Positions 50,618-59,169 of a stretch of DNA of 64,000 nt are shown here, piece by piece. This DNA comes from GCA-2733415 sp049614485. GTDB taxonomy: Bacteria > Bacteroidota > Bacteroidia > Flavobacteriales > Flavobacteriaceae. The translations under genes and the position numbers were made by a program. The notes beneath the pieces were generated by a model that ran no database searches, had not been told where the DNA came from, and saw only the letters and a list, made by a program, of their open reading frames with translations. The stretch is taken from contig JBMZDR010000002.1 of assembly GCA_049614485.1 (NCBI GenBank), forward strand, positions 62,001 through 126,000, written 5' to 3'. Numbering within the stretch: the first letter of the stretch is position 1; each line of letters opens with the position of its first letter.

Positions 50618-51826
50618 ATGAAAAAAATATATTTTAATTATATCGATTCTTTTAAAGGCCTCTCTAAAGAAGTTTGGTGGCTGGCACTTATAACCTTAAT
50701 AAACCGAGCCGGAACAATGGTTATTCCGTTCCTATCATTATACCTTACAGAAAGTTTAGATTTCTCTTTAAGTAATGTTGGGTGGATTATGTCTGCTTTT
50801 GGATTAGGTTCTGTAATTGGGTCATGGCTAGGCGGTAAATTAACCGACAAAATTGGCTACTATAAAGTAATGCTTTTTAGTTTATTAGCAACTGGGTTTT
50901 TATTTTTTGGGCTACAATACTTAACAACTTTTTACAGCTTCTGTATCGGTATATTTTTAGTAATGCTAGTTGCGGATACATTCAGACCAGCCATGTTTGT
51001 TGCGTTAAGTGCTTACAGCAAACCTGAAAACAAAACACGTTCTGTAACACTTATTCGTTTAGCTATTAATTTAGGGTTTTCTGCAGGACCAGCTGTTGGC
51101 GGATTAATTATTACCTATTTAAGCTATGGTGGTTTATTTTGGGTAGATGGTATCACATGTATTTTAGCATCTGTACTTTTATTGAATGTCTTAAATCCTA
51201 AAACTGCAAAAACTATTGATGAAGAAATAGTTGAAAATCCAAAATCGGCATATACTGATAAAACATTTTGGATATTTCTAGTGGCGATGTCTTTATTCGG
51301 AATTGTATTTTTACAATTCTTCTCAACAATTCCTTTATATTACAAAGATGCGCATCATTTAAGCGAATTGGAAATTGGGATAATTATGGGTATGAACGGC
51401 TTTATCATTTTTGTTTTGGAAATGCCATTAGTAAAGTGGTTAGAAAACAGTAAGCGTACAAAATCAGGACTCATGCTTTTTGGTGCTATTTTAACAGGGT
51501 TAAGTTTTTTAGTGTTAAATAGCACATCGTGGGCTGGAATTTTAATTATCAGTATGCTGTTAGTGACTGTTGGTGAAATGATTGCATTTCCCTTTTCAAA
51601 CGCATTTGCTATGGACAGATCAAAACGAGGCAATAAAGGCGAATACATGGCCTTATATAGTATATCATTTTCCGTAGCACATATATTTAGCCATAACGGC
51701 GGTATGCATTTGGTTGAAGAATTTGGTTATGACTATACCTGGTATGCTGTTACTGCTTTAGCCGGTGTTTGTATGTTGTTACTGCTTATACTAAGGCAAC
51801 AACTGAAACCTAAAATAGTAATTTGA
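50618..51826 (+). CDS. MFS transporter
   Basis: This is a 402-aa major facilitator with 12 expected helices. VGWIMSAFGLGSVIGSWLGGKLTDKIGYYKVM carries the loop 2-3 motif (GxLxDrxGrrk type), and LIRLAINLGFSAGPAVGGLI the TM5 antiporter-type motif, which points to a proton-driven drug exporter (MdtH/TetA-like). The substrate is unknown. A candidate leader with hairpin precedes it, and a terminator follows at 51850. Confidence 0.9.
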   Translation: MKKIYFNYIDSFKGLSKEVWWLALITLINRAGTMVIPFLSLYLTESLDFSLSNVGWIMSAFGLGSVIGSWLGGKLTDKIGYYKVMLFSLLATGFLFFGLQYLTTFYSFCIGIFLVMLVADTFRPAMFVALSAYSKPENKTRSVTLIRLAINLGFSAGPAVGGLIITYLSYGGLFWVDGITCILASVLLLNVLNPKTAKTIDEEIVENPKSAYTDKTFWIFLVAMSLFGIVFLQFFSTIPLYYKDAHHLSELEIGIIMGMNGFIIFVLEMPLVKWLENSKRTKSGLMLFGAILTGLSFLVLNSTSWAGILIISMLLVTVGEMIAFPFSNAFAMDRSKRGNKGEYMALYSISFSVAHIFSHNGGMHLVEEFGYDYTWYAVTALAGVCMLLLLILRQQLKPKIVI

Positions 51827-51849
51827 TTTTCAACTATAAACTCTATGTG

Positions 51850-51876
51850 CAACTGATGTGAAAGCATCAGTTGTTT
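51850..51876 (+). terminator. Terminator after the MFS gene
   Basis: The stem CAACTGATG / CATCAGTTG with a 6-nt loop is followed by TTTTAATT. It abuts the 3' end of the convergent sigma factor gene. Confidence 0.7.
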
Positions 51877-52418
51877 TAATTACAAACTTTACAATTGTCT
51901 TTATCCTTGGTTTCACCTATTAATTGACCTTTGTCATTTTCAGTATAATCACAGCAATCCATATAACCTTGTTTGATTAATTTTCTGGCGCGCTGTATTT
52001 GAGATTTTACAGTTGCTAAAGGCAAATGCAACTGCTCAGCTATTTGTGCTTGCTTGACTCCTTTTATATCTGATAGAAATAATGGATCGCGATATTTTTT
52101 GGGTAAACTTTTAATAATTCCGGGCAAGCAATCTTTAGCAGAATGAGTATCGTTTTCCCAAAACTCATCAGCAATATCAAATTCTTTTAAATCGACCGTT
52201 TTTGAATTTTTCCTAAAGTGATCTAATGTGGTATTTCGAGCTATTGTAAACAACCACGACTTCACTTTAGTAGCATCGTTCAGTTTGCCTAATTTAGTGT
52301 GCGCTTTAATAAAGGTCTCTTGAGTTAAATCATTAGCCGTGTGTTCATTTTTAACTTTACTAAAAATGAAACGGAATATATCTGTGTGGTGTTTCTCCCA
52401 AATTTCGGTACTGGTCAT
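51876..52418 (-). CDS. sigZ: SigZ-like ECF sigma factor with C-terminal cysteine cluster
   Basis: This is a 180-aa sigma-70 family factor. Region 2 (about 12-72: DIFRFIFSKVKNEHTANDLTQETFIKAH, KSWLFTIARNTTLDHFRK) and region 4 (about 100-150: LPKKYRDPLFLSDIKGVKQAQIAEQLHLPLATVKSQIQRARKLI) are clear. The tail carries CC at 155-156 and CxxC at 176-179 within DYTENDKGQLIGE, as in SigZ-type proteins. The longer frame starts inside a hairpin (ATG at 52448); the ATG at 52418 directly follows the hairpin's T run and is chosen. No anti-sigma gene is adjacent. The gene upstream on the same strand is the cysteine-rich peptide at 52465. Confidence 0.85.
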   Translation of the reverse strand: MTSTEIWEKHHTDIFRFIFSKVKNEHTANDLTQETFIKAHTKLGKLNDATKVKSWLFTIARNTTLDHFRKNSKTVDLKEFDIADEFWENDTHSAKDCLPGIIKSLPKKYRDPLFLSDIKGVKQAQIAEQLHLPLATVKSQIQRARKLIKQGYMDCCDYTENDKGQLIGETKDKDNCKVCN

Positions 52419-52440
52419 AATTTCGTGATTAAAAAAATAG

Positions 52441-52457
52441 TCCCGCATAAAGCGGGA
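52441..52457 (-). terminator. Terminator/attenuator hairpin between the Cys-rich peptide and sigZ
   Basis: On the minus strand TCCCGC-TTTAT-GCGGGA is followed by CTATTTTTTT, a compact intrinsic terminator 7 bp past the peptide stop and 22 bp before the sigma ATG. The sigma gene would be read by read-through or from a promoter hidden in the peptide gene. Confidence 0.75.
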
Positions 52458-52464
52458 TTATCAT

Positions 52465-52569
52465 TTAGCAATTACACCCTGAACAGGTACAATTTTCACA
52501 TGTGCAATTTTGGCATTGCCCGTTTTGACAATTTTCACATGTACAACTACAATTTTTATCTGTTTTCAT
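52465..52569 (-). CDS. Metallothionein-like Cys-rich micro-protein
   Basis: The reverse strand encodes 34 residues starting MKTDKNCSCTCENC, with 11 cysteines (7, 9, 11, 14, 19, 22, 24, 27, 29, 32, 34), no aromatic residue and no histidine. CxC and CxxC spacings dominate, as in metallothioneins. The six-residue unit CTCENC occurs twice, encoded by a 15-bp direct repeat (ACATGTGAAAATTGT). ATG start, TAA stop, followed by its own terminator and then the sigZ-like gene. The frame is short, but the cysteine pattern is far from chance for this AT-rich genome. Soft-metal binding (Cu, Zn, Cd) or thiol buffering is the likely role by analogy; I know of no named family for it. Confidence 0.8.
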   Translation of the reverse strand: MKTDKNCSCTCENCQNGQCQNCTCENCTCSGCNC

Positions 52570-52604
52570 AATATGATTTTTTAAGTTCATATAGTAGACG
52601 AAAA

Positions 52605-52619
52605 ATCTTTAAAAAAGAT
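52605..52619 (-). terminator. Weak terminator after the AGCS gene
   Basis: ATCTTT-TTT-AAAGAT followed by TTTTCG on the minus strand, about 30 bp past the symporter stop. Confidence 0.4.
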
Positions 52620-52647
52620 GCATTTCTATAGTATAAATTTACGAAAA

Positions 52648-54201
52648 TTATTTTTTAGAAATCGCTAACTTATACCTTTTCAATTCAGATTTAACTTTTG
52701 GAGCTAACAACACTAAACCTATCATATTCGGTACCATCATAGCAAATACAAGTGCATCAGAGAAACTTATAACTGCTCCTAAACTTGCAGCAGCTCCTAT
52801 TACCGTAAAAACACAGAAGATAATTTTATATATATTACCAGTACGTTTTTCTCTACCAAATAAATATGACCAGGCTTGGTATCCGTAATATGACCATGAT
52901 ATCATTGATGAAAATGCAAACAGAATTACTGCTATTGCCAATACATACGGAAACCATGAAATACCACTTCCTAAAGCCTGAGCTGTTAAAATTGCACCTT
53001 GCTCATCTGATATTGCCATACCAGTAGTTATTTGCCCCGTAATTATCAATACCAAAGCTGTCATGGTACACACAACAACCGTATCTATAAACGGTTCTAA
53101 TAATGCTACTAAGCCTTCACTTGCTGCGTAATTTGTTTTTACAGCTGAATGCGCAATTGATGATGATCCAATTCCGGCTTCATTTGAAAAAGCTGCACGT
53201 TGAAATCCTTGAACCAATACACCTACTACTCCCCCTACTACTCCAACCGGGCTAAATGCGCCATCTACAATTGCTTGAAAAGCACTTGGTATTTCTGAGG
53301 AATTCATTACTAAAATAGTAATGACTGCTAACACATAAACACCAACCATAACTGGCACAATTTTATCTGTAACTTTCGCTATTTTTTTGATTCCCCCAAT
53401 AATAACAATACCAACTAACGTTGCCATTATAAGTCCAAAAAGCCAGCCTTTACCATATATAAAACTTTGCTCGCCACCTGTTACATGTTCAAATAACTTA
53501 AATGCTTGGTTAACCTGAAACATATTTCCTCCTCCAAAAGATCCCCCCACACACATAATAGCAAAAATAACAGCTAAAAACTTTCCTGCCTTTTTAAACC
53601 CTAACTCATTTAATCCTTTTTTAAGATAATACATTGGTCCGCCAAATACTGTTCCGTCTGGCGCTATCTCTCGGTATTTTACACCTAAAGTACATTCTAC
53701 AAATTTTGATGCCATCCCCAAAAAACCAATCAATATCATCCAAAATGTTGCTCCAGCACCACCGATTGATAATGCAATGGCAACTCCAGCAATATTACCC
53801 AAACCTACTGTAGCAGATAATGCCGCAGTAAGCGCCTGGAAATGCGACACTTCTCCATCTCCTTCTACTTTAATTGTTTCCGGAATATCATCTTGAGGCT
53901 CATGTACATCAATGTCATCATATTTTCCTCTTACAACATTTACAGCTGTAAAAAAGCCACTAAAATTAATAAGTTTAAAATATACTGTAAAATATCCAGC
54001 ACCTAATATTAATACAATTAACACCCATGGTACACTGACACTTTCTGTAATAGGAATTTTTGCAAACATAGCTGCAGGAAACCAGCCAGTAGCATCTGCA
54101 AAAAGTTGATTGATTTTCTCGTCTACACCAATTTGATTTTCTTGTGCCTGAGAAATAAAAGGCGTTAATAATGTTACTAGATAAAAGATTAACTGTTTCA
54201 T
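52648..54201 (-). CDS. Alanine/glycine:cation symporter (AGCS family)
   Basis: This is a 517-aa Na+-coupled amino-acid transporter with about ten or eleven helices. The AGCS signatures are TALSATVGLGNIAGVAIALSIGGAGATFWMILIGFLGMASKFVECTLGVKYRE and the block GFQRAAFSNEAGIGSSSIAHSA. The N-terminus has an extra signal-like segment (MKQLIFYLVTLLTPFISQAQ) and about 50 residues before the first family helix, which is common in Bacteroidota members. Substrate is likely alanine or glycine. Confidence 0.93.
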   Translation of the reverse strand: MKQLIFYLVTLLTPFISQAQENQIGVDEKINQLFADATGWFPAAMFAKIPITESVSVPWVLIVLILGAGYFTVYFKLINFSGFFTAVNVVRGKYDDIDVHEPQDDIPETIKVEGDGEVSHFQALTAALSATVGLGNIAGVAIALSIGGAGATFWMILIGFLGMASKFVECTLGVKYREIAPDGTVFGGPMYYLKKGLNELGFKKAGKFLAVIFAIMCVGGSFGGGNMFQVNQAFKLFEHVTGGEQSFIYGKGWLFGLIMATLVGIVIIGGIKKIAKVTDKIVPVMVGVYVLAVITILVMNSSEIPSAFQAIVDGAFSPVGVVGGVVGVLVQGFQRAAFSNEAGIGSSSIAHSAVKTNYAASEGLVALLEPFIDTVVVCTMTALVLIITGQITTGMAISDEQGAILTAQALGSGISWFPYVLAIAVILFAFSSMISWSYYGYQAWSYLFGREKRTGNIYKIIFCVFTVIGAAASLGAVISFSDALVFAMMVPNMIGLVLLAPKVKSELKRYKLAISKK

Positions 54202-54343
54202 TTTATTTTGATTTACTCACACAAATTATAATATAGTGTATTACAAAAAGTGATCTGTTGTTTTGCTAAGATGCTAACAACATCGTGAAATCAAAAGCTT
54301 ACGCAATAATGAAATTCTTTAATAGAACTACTTAAGTAGTTGC
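54202..54343. other. Intergenic region with 16-bp palindrome
   Basis: It holds AACTACTTAAGTAGTT (54326-54341), a perfect palindrome just past the stop of the regulator gene, with a second CTTAAGTA 2 bp on. It may act as a terminator for the minus strand (followed by CTATT) or as a protein site. Confidence 0.4.
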
Positions 54344-55498
54344 TTAAGTACTATGTTTATTAGGATTAATTGTAGCATGGGACAACAAATCCTTTTCCAC
54401 GGCATAAGCAATTAACTGTTCTTTACCATCAGAACCTGAAATATTTAAGAGCTTTTTAATCTGATATATGTGTGCTTGAAAACCATCTACACCAATATGC
54501 ATAGCATCTGCCATTTCAGTATATGACATATCTGCGCCGCAAACACCTAAATTAGCCAACACCTCTTTTTGCCTATCAGATAGCACAACTTTAGATGATT
54601 TTTTGAGTTTTTTATATTTCTTCTTTCTTGAATCCAGTTCTTTTTTTAAATGCCTTATGGTATCTAAATGGCTTTCATTTGCGAGCTCTAATCTGTCCTT
54701 TTCTTTTAATAATTGCACTTTAACTCCTTCCATTTTTGTGAACTCCGTTTGTTGCTCTTCATTTTCTGCTAATAATTTCCAGCTGTATAATAATATTGTA
54801 AACAACAAAACAAATAAGAACTTAAACGACAGCGCTGTTAATACACCAATAAAATTCCAGTTGGTAAGATGCATTAATTTTTCTGCTTGATTATCTGGCA
54901 CTATTCTATGCAACACTGCTATAACTATTAAAAGAAATAATGCAACAGTTGGCAAATACATGAACTTCATTCCTCTATTTCTAAACGCTTTATTCAGCTC
55001 ATTTAACAATGAAAAGGCAACCACCAATGATATTGGAATATCAATTAACCAAATAACACTGTTACTTGACGCATCAAGATTATTATTGTAAAATGACACT
55101 AAAAACACTGAACCTAACATCAGAAGTATTGCAGAAAAAATAACAAAGACTTCTTTTTCAGTAAACCGTTCTATAATTTGTATTACTAGGTTTCGTTTAC
55201 CAGAATGTTCAATTGCTGGTAAGGACATTAAAATAAAGAGCGAATTTAATAACGAAAACAGCACCCCAAAACTCACTATTAATTTGTGGTTTGGTTCTAA
55301 CTGAACTATTGAAATTAAAATGATATTTATTAAAGCTCCTAATCCCCACGAAAAAATAGCTAGCCCGAACCATTTGATTCCTTTTAAAGAAATTGCAGAA
55401 GCATGCCGTTTCTTTTCTTTATAATAAATACGATGTATTACAAATGCAGTAATTATACATACAATTGCCGTAACATAATATCCTATTGCTGAAACCAT
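54344..55498 (-). CDS. Membrane-anchored LuxR-type transcription regulator
   Basis: This is a 384-aa protein with seven or so membrane helices in residues 1-245, a coiled coil (about 250-300: LLKEKDRLELANESHLDTIRHLKKELDSRKKKYKKLKK) and a C-terminal LuxR/GerE-like helix-turn-helix (about 305-370: LSDRQKEVLANLGVCGADMSYTEMADAMHIGVDGFQAHIYQIKKLLNISG). The order suggests that a membrane signal alters a DNA-binding tail through the coiled coil, without phosphorelay. The ligand and targets are unknown. The HTH differs from the response-regulator type (no T-x-x-x-H-R recognition helix). Confidence 0.8.
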   Translation of the reverse strand: MVSAIGYYVTAIVCIITAFVIHRIYYKEKKRHASAISLKGIKWFGLAIFSWGLGALINIILISIVQLEPNHKLIVSFGVLFSLLNSLFILMSLPAIEHSGKRNLVIQIIERFTEKEVFVIFSAILLMLGSVFLVSFYNNNLDASSNSVIWLIDIPISLVVAFSLLNELNKAFRNRGMKFMYLPTVALFLLIVIAVLHRIVPDNQAEKLMHLTNWNFIGVLTALSFKFLFVLLFTILLYSWKLLAENEEQQTEFTKMEGVKVQLLKEKDRLELANESHLDTIRHLKKELDSRKKKYKKLKKSSKVVLSDRQKEVLANLGVCGADMSYTEMADAMHIGVDGFQAHIYQIKKLLNISGSDGKEQLIAYAVEKDLLSHATINPNKHST

Positions 55499-55557
55499 TA
55501 ATTCATAATTTGATGAGCGTCTAAATTACATTAAATATTTGTGCTACAAAAAAAAAG

Positions 55558-55586
55558 AACCCCAGACTAAATTATAGTCTGGGGTT
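55558..55586 (-). terminator. Terminator after icmF
   Basis: The stem AACCCCAGACTA / TAGTCTGGGGTT with a 5-nt loop is followed on the minus strand by CTTTTTTTTT. Confidence 0.9.
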
Positions 55587-55611
55587 AAAATTATTTTAAA
55601 TATAGATACGC

Positions 55612-58600
55612 CTACATATTACGACGGTATTGCCCTCCAACTTCAAATAACGATTCTGTAATTGCTCCTAACGAGGCTACTTTACAAACTTCCATTAATT
55701 TATCGAAGATATTTTCATTGTTGATCGCAGCCTTCTGTAAATCTTTCAACATAGCAGATGTATCATGCATCTTATGTAAATCACCTAACATATCAATTTG
55801 ATATTGCTTTTCTTCTTCAGTTGCACGAATAACTTCATCTGGCGTAACCGTTGGTGAACCATCTTTACTTAAGAAGGTATTCACACCAATAATCGGAAAT
55901 TCTCCGTTATGTTTTAATGTTTCATAATACAAACTTTCTTCTTGTATTTTAGAACGCTGGTACATGGTTTCCATGGCTCCTAACACTCCACCACGTTCAG
56001 TAATACGATCAAACTCTACCAATACAGCTTCTTCTACTAAATCGGTTAATTCTTCAATTATGAATGATCCTTGAATTGGATTTTCATTTTTAGTTAACCC
56101 CAACTCTTTATTAATAATTAACTGAATAGCCATAGCACGACGTACAGATGCTTCTGTAGGTGTTGTTATTGCTTCATCATATGCGTTTGTGTGTAATGAA
56201 TTACAGTTGTCATATATAGCATATAAGGCTTGTAATGTTGTACGAATATCATTAAAATCGATTTCCTGAGCGTGTAATGAACGTCCAGAAGTTTGAATAT
56301 GATACTTTAACATTTGAGCTCTTGAATTAGCACCGTATTTATACTTTAAGGCTTTTGCCCATATTTTACGTGCCACACGACCAATTACTGCATATTCAGG
56401 ATCAATACCATTTGAGAAGAAAAACGATAAGTTAGGACCGAATTTATTGATATCCATTCCTCTACTTAAGTAATATTCAACGTAAGTAAATCCGTTTGCT
56501 AAAGTCAATGCCAATTGTGTTACAGGGTTTGCTCCTGCTTCTGCAATATGGTATCCTGATATAGACACTGAATAGAAGTTACGCACATTCTTTTCAATGA
56601 AATACTCTTGTACATCTCCCATTAAACGCAATGCGAATTCCGTAGAAAAGATGCATGTGTTTTGCGCTTGATCTTCTTTTAGTATATCAGCTTGAACCGT
56701 TCCACGAACAGCACTTAAAGTATATACTTTAATATCCTGATACACATCAGCTGGTAACACCATATCACCAGTTACCCCCAACAAGAATAACCCTAATCCG
56801 TTATTTCCCTCAGGCAACTCGCCTTGATATTGCGGACGAGCAATGCCTTTTGCTTTATATATTTTATCGATTTTAGCTGTAACCTCAGCTTCTAAACCAT
56901 TTTCTTTAATGTATTTTTCACACTGCTGATCAATTGCTGCATTCATGAAGAATCCTAACAACATAGGTGCTGGCCCGTTAATGGTCATAGACACCGATGT
57001 CATCGGGTCTGCTAAATCAAAACCAGAATACAATTTTTTAGCATCATCTAAACAACAAATTGACACTCCAGCGTTTCCAATTTTTCCGTAAATATCGGGT
57101 CTAACATCTGGATCATTTCCATAAAGTGTAACAGAATCAAAAGCAGTAGATAAACGTGCTGCTGGCATTCCTGCACTTACATAATGGAACCGTTTGTTGG
57201 TACGTTCTGGACCACCTTCACCAGCAAACATACGTGACGGATCTTCTCCTGTACGTTTAAACGGGTACAATCCAGACGCATACGGAAATTCTCCAGGTAC
57301 ATTTTCTTGTAAACACCATCCTAAAATATCTCCCCAAGCGGTATATTTTGGTAAGGCTACTTTAGCAATTTGTGTATGAGATAATGACTCACTATGTGTT
57401 TCAATTTTTATTTCTTTATCACGTACTTTAAATGAGTAAATAGGTTGTTTGTACTTATTTACTTTTTCATCCCAACCTGTAATAACTTCCCAGTTATACG
57501 GGTCTAAATCCATTTTTACACGGTCAAATTGTGCGACCAACAAACGTAGAAAGTCTTTATTGTCTTCAGAAACAGTAGCGATTGAATCACTATCTATCCC
57601 AGATTTATCTAATGTTATGTTACCCTCAACTACCGTTTCAATAGTTTTATAAATACCATATAGTTTCTGTGCTACTTCTTTTTGAGTAGATGCTTTTGCA
57701 TCATAGCCTCTATTGTTTTCAGCAATCTCTGATAAATAACGCACACGACTTGGTGGAATTACAAATATCTTTTCAGACATCTGTTTTGTAATTTCAAAAG
57801 ATGACTTTAAGTCTGCTCCTGATTGCGCTACCAATTTATCCATGATAGATTTATACAAGGAGTTCATTCCAGGGTCATTAAACTGAGAGGCAATGGTACC
57901 AAAAACTGGCATGTCATCCATGTGCGTATCCCATAAATTGTTATTACGCATGTATTGCTTTTTCACATCTCTCAAGGCGTCTAAAGCACCACGCTTATCA
58001 AATTTGTTAATCGCTACTAAATCAGCAAAATCTAACATATCGATTTTCTCTAACTGTGTAGCAGCCCCAAATTCTGGAGTCATGACATATAAGGACGTAT
58101 CAGAGTGTTCAATAATTTCAGTATCCGATTGTCCAATACCAGAAGTTTCTAAAATGATTAAATCAAACTTAGCTGCTTTTAATACCTCAATGGCTTGACT
58201 TACATACTTAGACAACGCTAAGTTAGATTGACGCGTTGCCAATGAACGCATATACACACGTTTATTGTTAATCGCATTCATTCTGATACGATCTCCTAAC
58301 AACGCTCCACCTGTTTTACGTTTAGATGGATCTACAGAAATTAATCCGATTGTTTTTTCTGGAAAATCGATTAAGAATCTGCGTACTAATTCATCAACTA
58401 AAGATGATTTTCCAGCACCTCCTGTTCCTGTAATTCCTAATACTGGCGTTTTACAGTCTTTATTTTGTTCTTGAATTTTATCTAAAGTCTCTTTTGCTAC
58501 TTCCGGGAAATTTTCTGCAGATGAAATTACACGAGCAATTGCTCCAATTTCTTTATCAGCTAAATGGTCAATTTCACTATTTAAAACATCTCCAATTGCA

Positions 58601-59034
58601 TAATCTGATTGTTCAACCAAATCATTAATCATGCCTTGTAAGCCCATTTCACGACCATCATCAGGTGCGTAAATACGGGTAATTCCATAATCCATCAAAT
58701 CTTTAATTTCTGATGGTAAAATCACTCCACCTCCACCACCGAAGATTTTTATATGTCCTGCACCACGCTCAACCAGTAAATCGCGCATGTACTTAAAATA
58801 CTCATTATGCCCACCTTGATATGATGTAATTGCAATGGCATTTGCATCTTCTTGAATAGCACAGTTTACAACCTCATCGACACTTCTATCATGCCCTAAA
58901 TGAATCACCTCAACACCTGTGGTTTGAATAATTCTACGCATAATATTTATAGCTGCATCATGGCCATCAAATAAGGCTGCGGCAGTTACAATACGAATTT
59001 TATACTTGGGTTTATATGGTGTTGCTTGTATCAT
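55612..59034 (-). CDS. icmF: Fused isobutyryl-CoA mutase IcmF
   Basis: This is a 1140-aa B12 enzyme that combines mutase and its chaperone. N-terminal cobalamin domain: AAALFDGHDAAINIMRRII, with the lower-axial His25, plus SYQGGHNEYF and GGGGGVI. Middle MeaB-like GTPase: Walker A GTGGAGKSS (203-211), NKFDKRGA. C-terminal mutase domain: YASGLYPFKRTGEDPSRMFAGEGGPERTNKRFHYVSAGMPAARLSTAFDSVTLYG. The PFKR block carries Phe where methylmalonyl-CoA mutase has Tyr, which points to isobutyryl/n-butyryl-CoA-type substrates. The start is the ATG at 59034; the frame extends 19 codons further without support. Confidence 0.93.
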   Translation of the reverse strand: MIQATPYKPKYKIRIVTAAALFDGHDAAINIMRRIIQTTGVEVIHLGHDRSVDEVVNCAIQEDANAIAITSYQGGHNEYFKYMRDLLVERGAGHIKIFGGGGGVILPSEIKDLMDYGITRIYAPDDGREMGLQGMINDLVEQSDYAIGDVLNSEIDHLADKEIGAIARVISSAENFPEVAKETLDKIQEQNKDCKTPVLGITGTGGAGKSSLVDELVRRFLIDFPEKTIGLISVDPSKRKTGGALLGDRIRMNAINNKRVYMRSLATRQSNLALSKYVSQAIEVLKAAKFDLIILETSGIGQSDTEIIEHSDTSLYVMTPEFGAATQLEKIDMLDFADLVAINKFDKRGALDALRDVKKQYMRNNNLWDTHMDDMPVFGTIASQFNDPGMNSLYKSIMDKLVAQSGADLKSSFEITKQMSEKIFVIPPSRVRYLSEIAENNRGYDAKASTQKEVAQKLYGIYKTIETVVEGNITLDKSGIDSDSIATVSEDNKDFLRLLVAQFDRVKMDLDPYNWEVITGWDEKVNKYKQPIYSFKVRDKEIKIETHSESLSHTQIAKVALPKYTAWGDILGWCLQENVPGEFPYASGLYPFKRTGEDPSRMFAGEGGPERTNKRFHYVSAGMPAARLSTAFDSVTLYGNDPDVRPDIYGKIGNAGVSICCLDDAKKLYSGFDLADPMTSVSMTINGPAPMLLGFFMNAAIDQQCEKYIKENGLEAEVTAKIDKIYKAKGIARPQYQGELPEGNNGLGLFLLGVTGDMVLPADVYQDIKVYTLSAVRGTVQADILKEDQAQNTCIFSTEFALRLMGDVQEYFIEKNVRNFYSVSISGYHIAEAGANPVTQLALTLANGFTYVEYYLSRGMDINKFGPNLSFFFSNGIDPEYAVIGRVARKIWAKALKYKYGANSRAQMLKYHIQTSGRSLHAQEIDFNDIRTTLQALYAIYDNCNSLHTNAYDEAITTPTEASVRRAMAIQLIINKELGLTKNENPIQGSFIIEELTDLVEEAVLVEFDRITERGGVLGAMETMYQRSKIQEESLYYETLKHNGEFPIIGVNTFLSKDGSPTVTPDEVIRATEEEKQYQIDMLGDLHKMHDTSAMLKDLQKAAINNENIFDKLMEVCKVASLGAITESLFEVGGQYRRNM

Positions 59035-59169
59035 CTGTAAATTATTATCTATTTTGGAGCTGCAATTTACGGAAAACTTAAAAATTTTCAAGTAGAATTA
59101 TCAAGTATCTAATTCAGCTACAAAACAACTTCCTTTTTTTATCTTTACATTATATAAAGAACTAACCTT

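Noticed and set aside
52341..52571. 76-codon plus-strand frame over the Cys-rich peptide and sigZ start
   Set aside because: It is antisense to two better supported genes, and its repeated FHMYN/FHMCN residues come from the direct repeats of the peptide gene.
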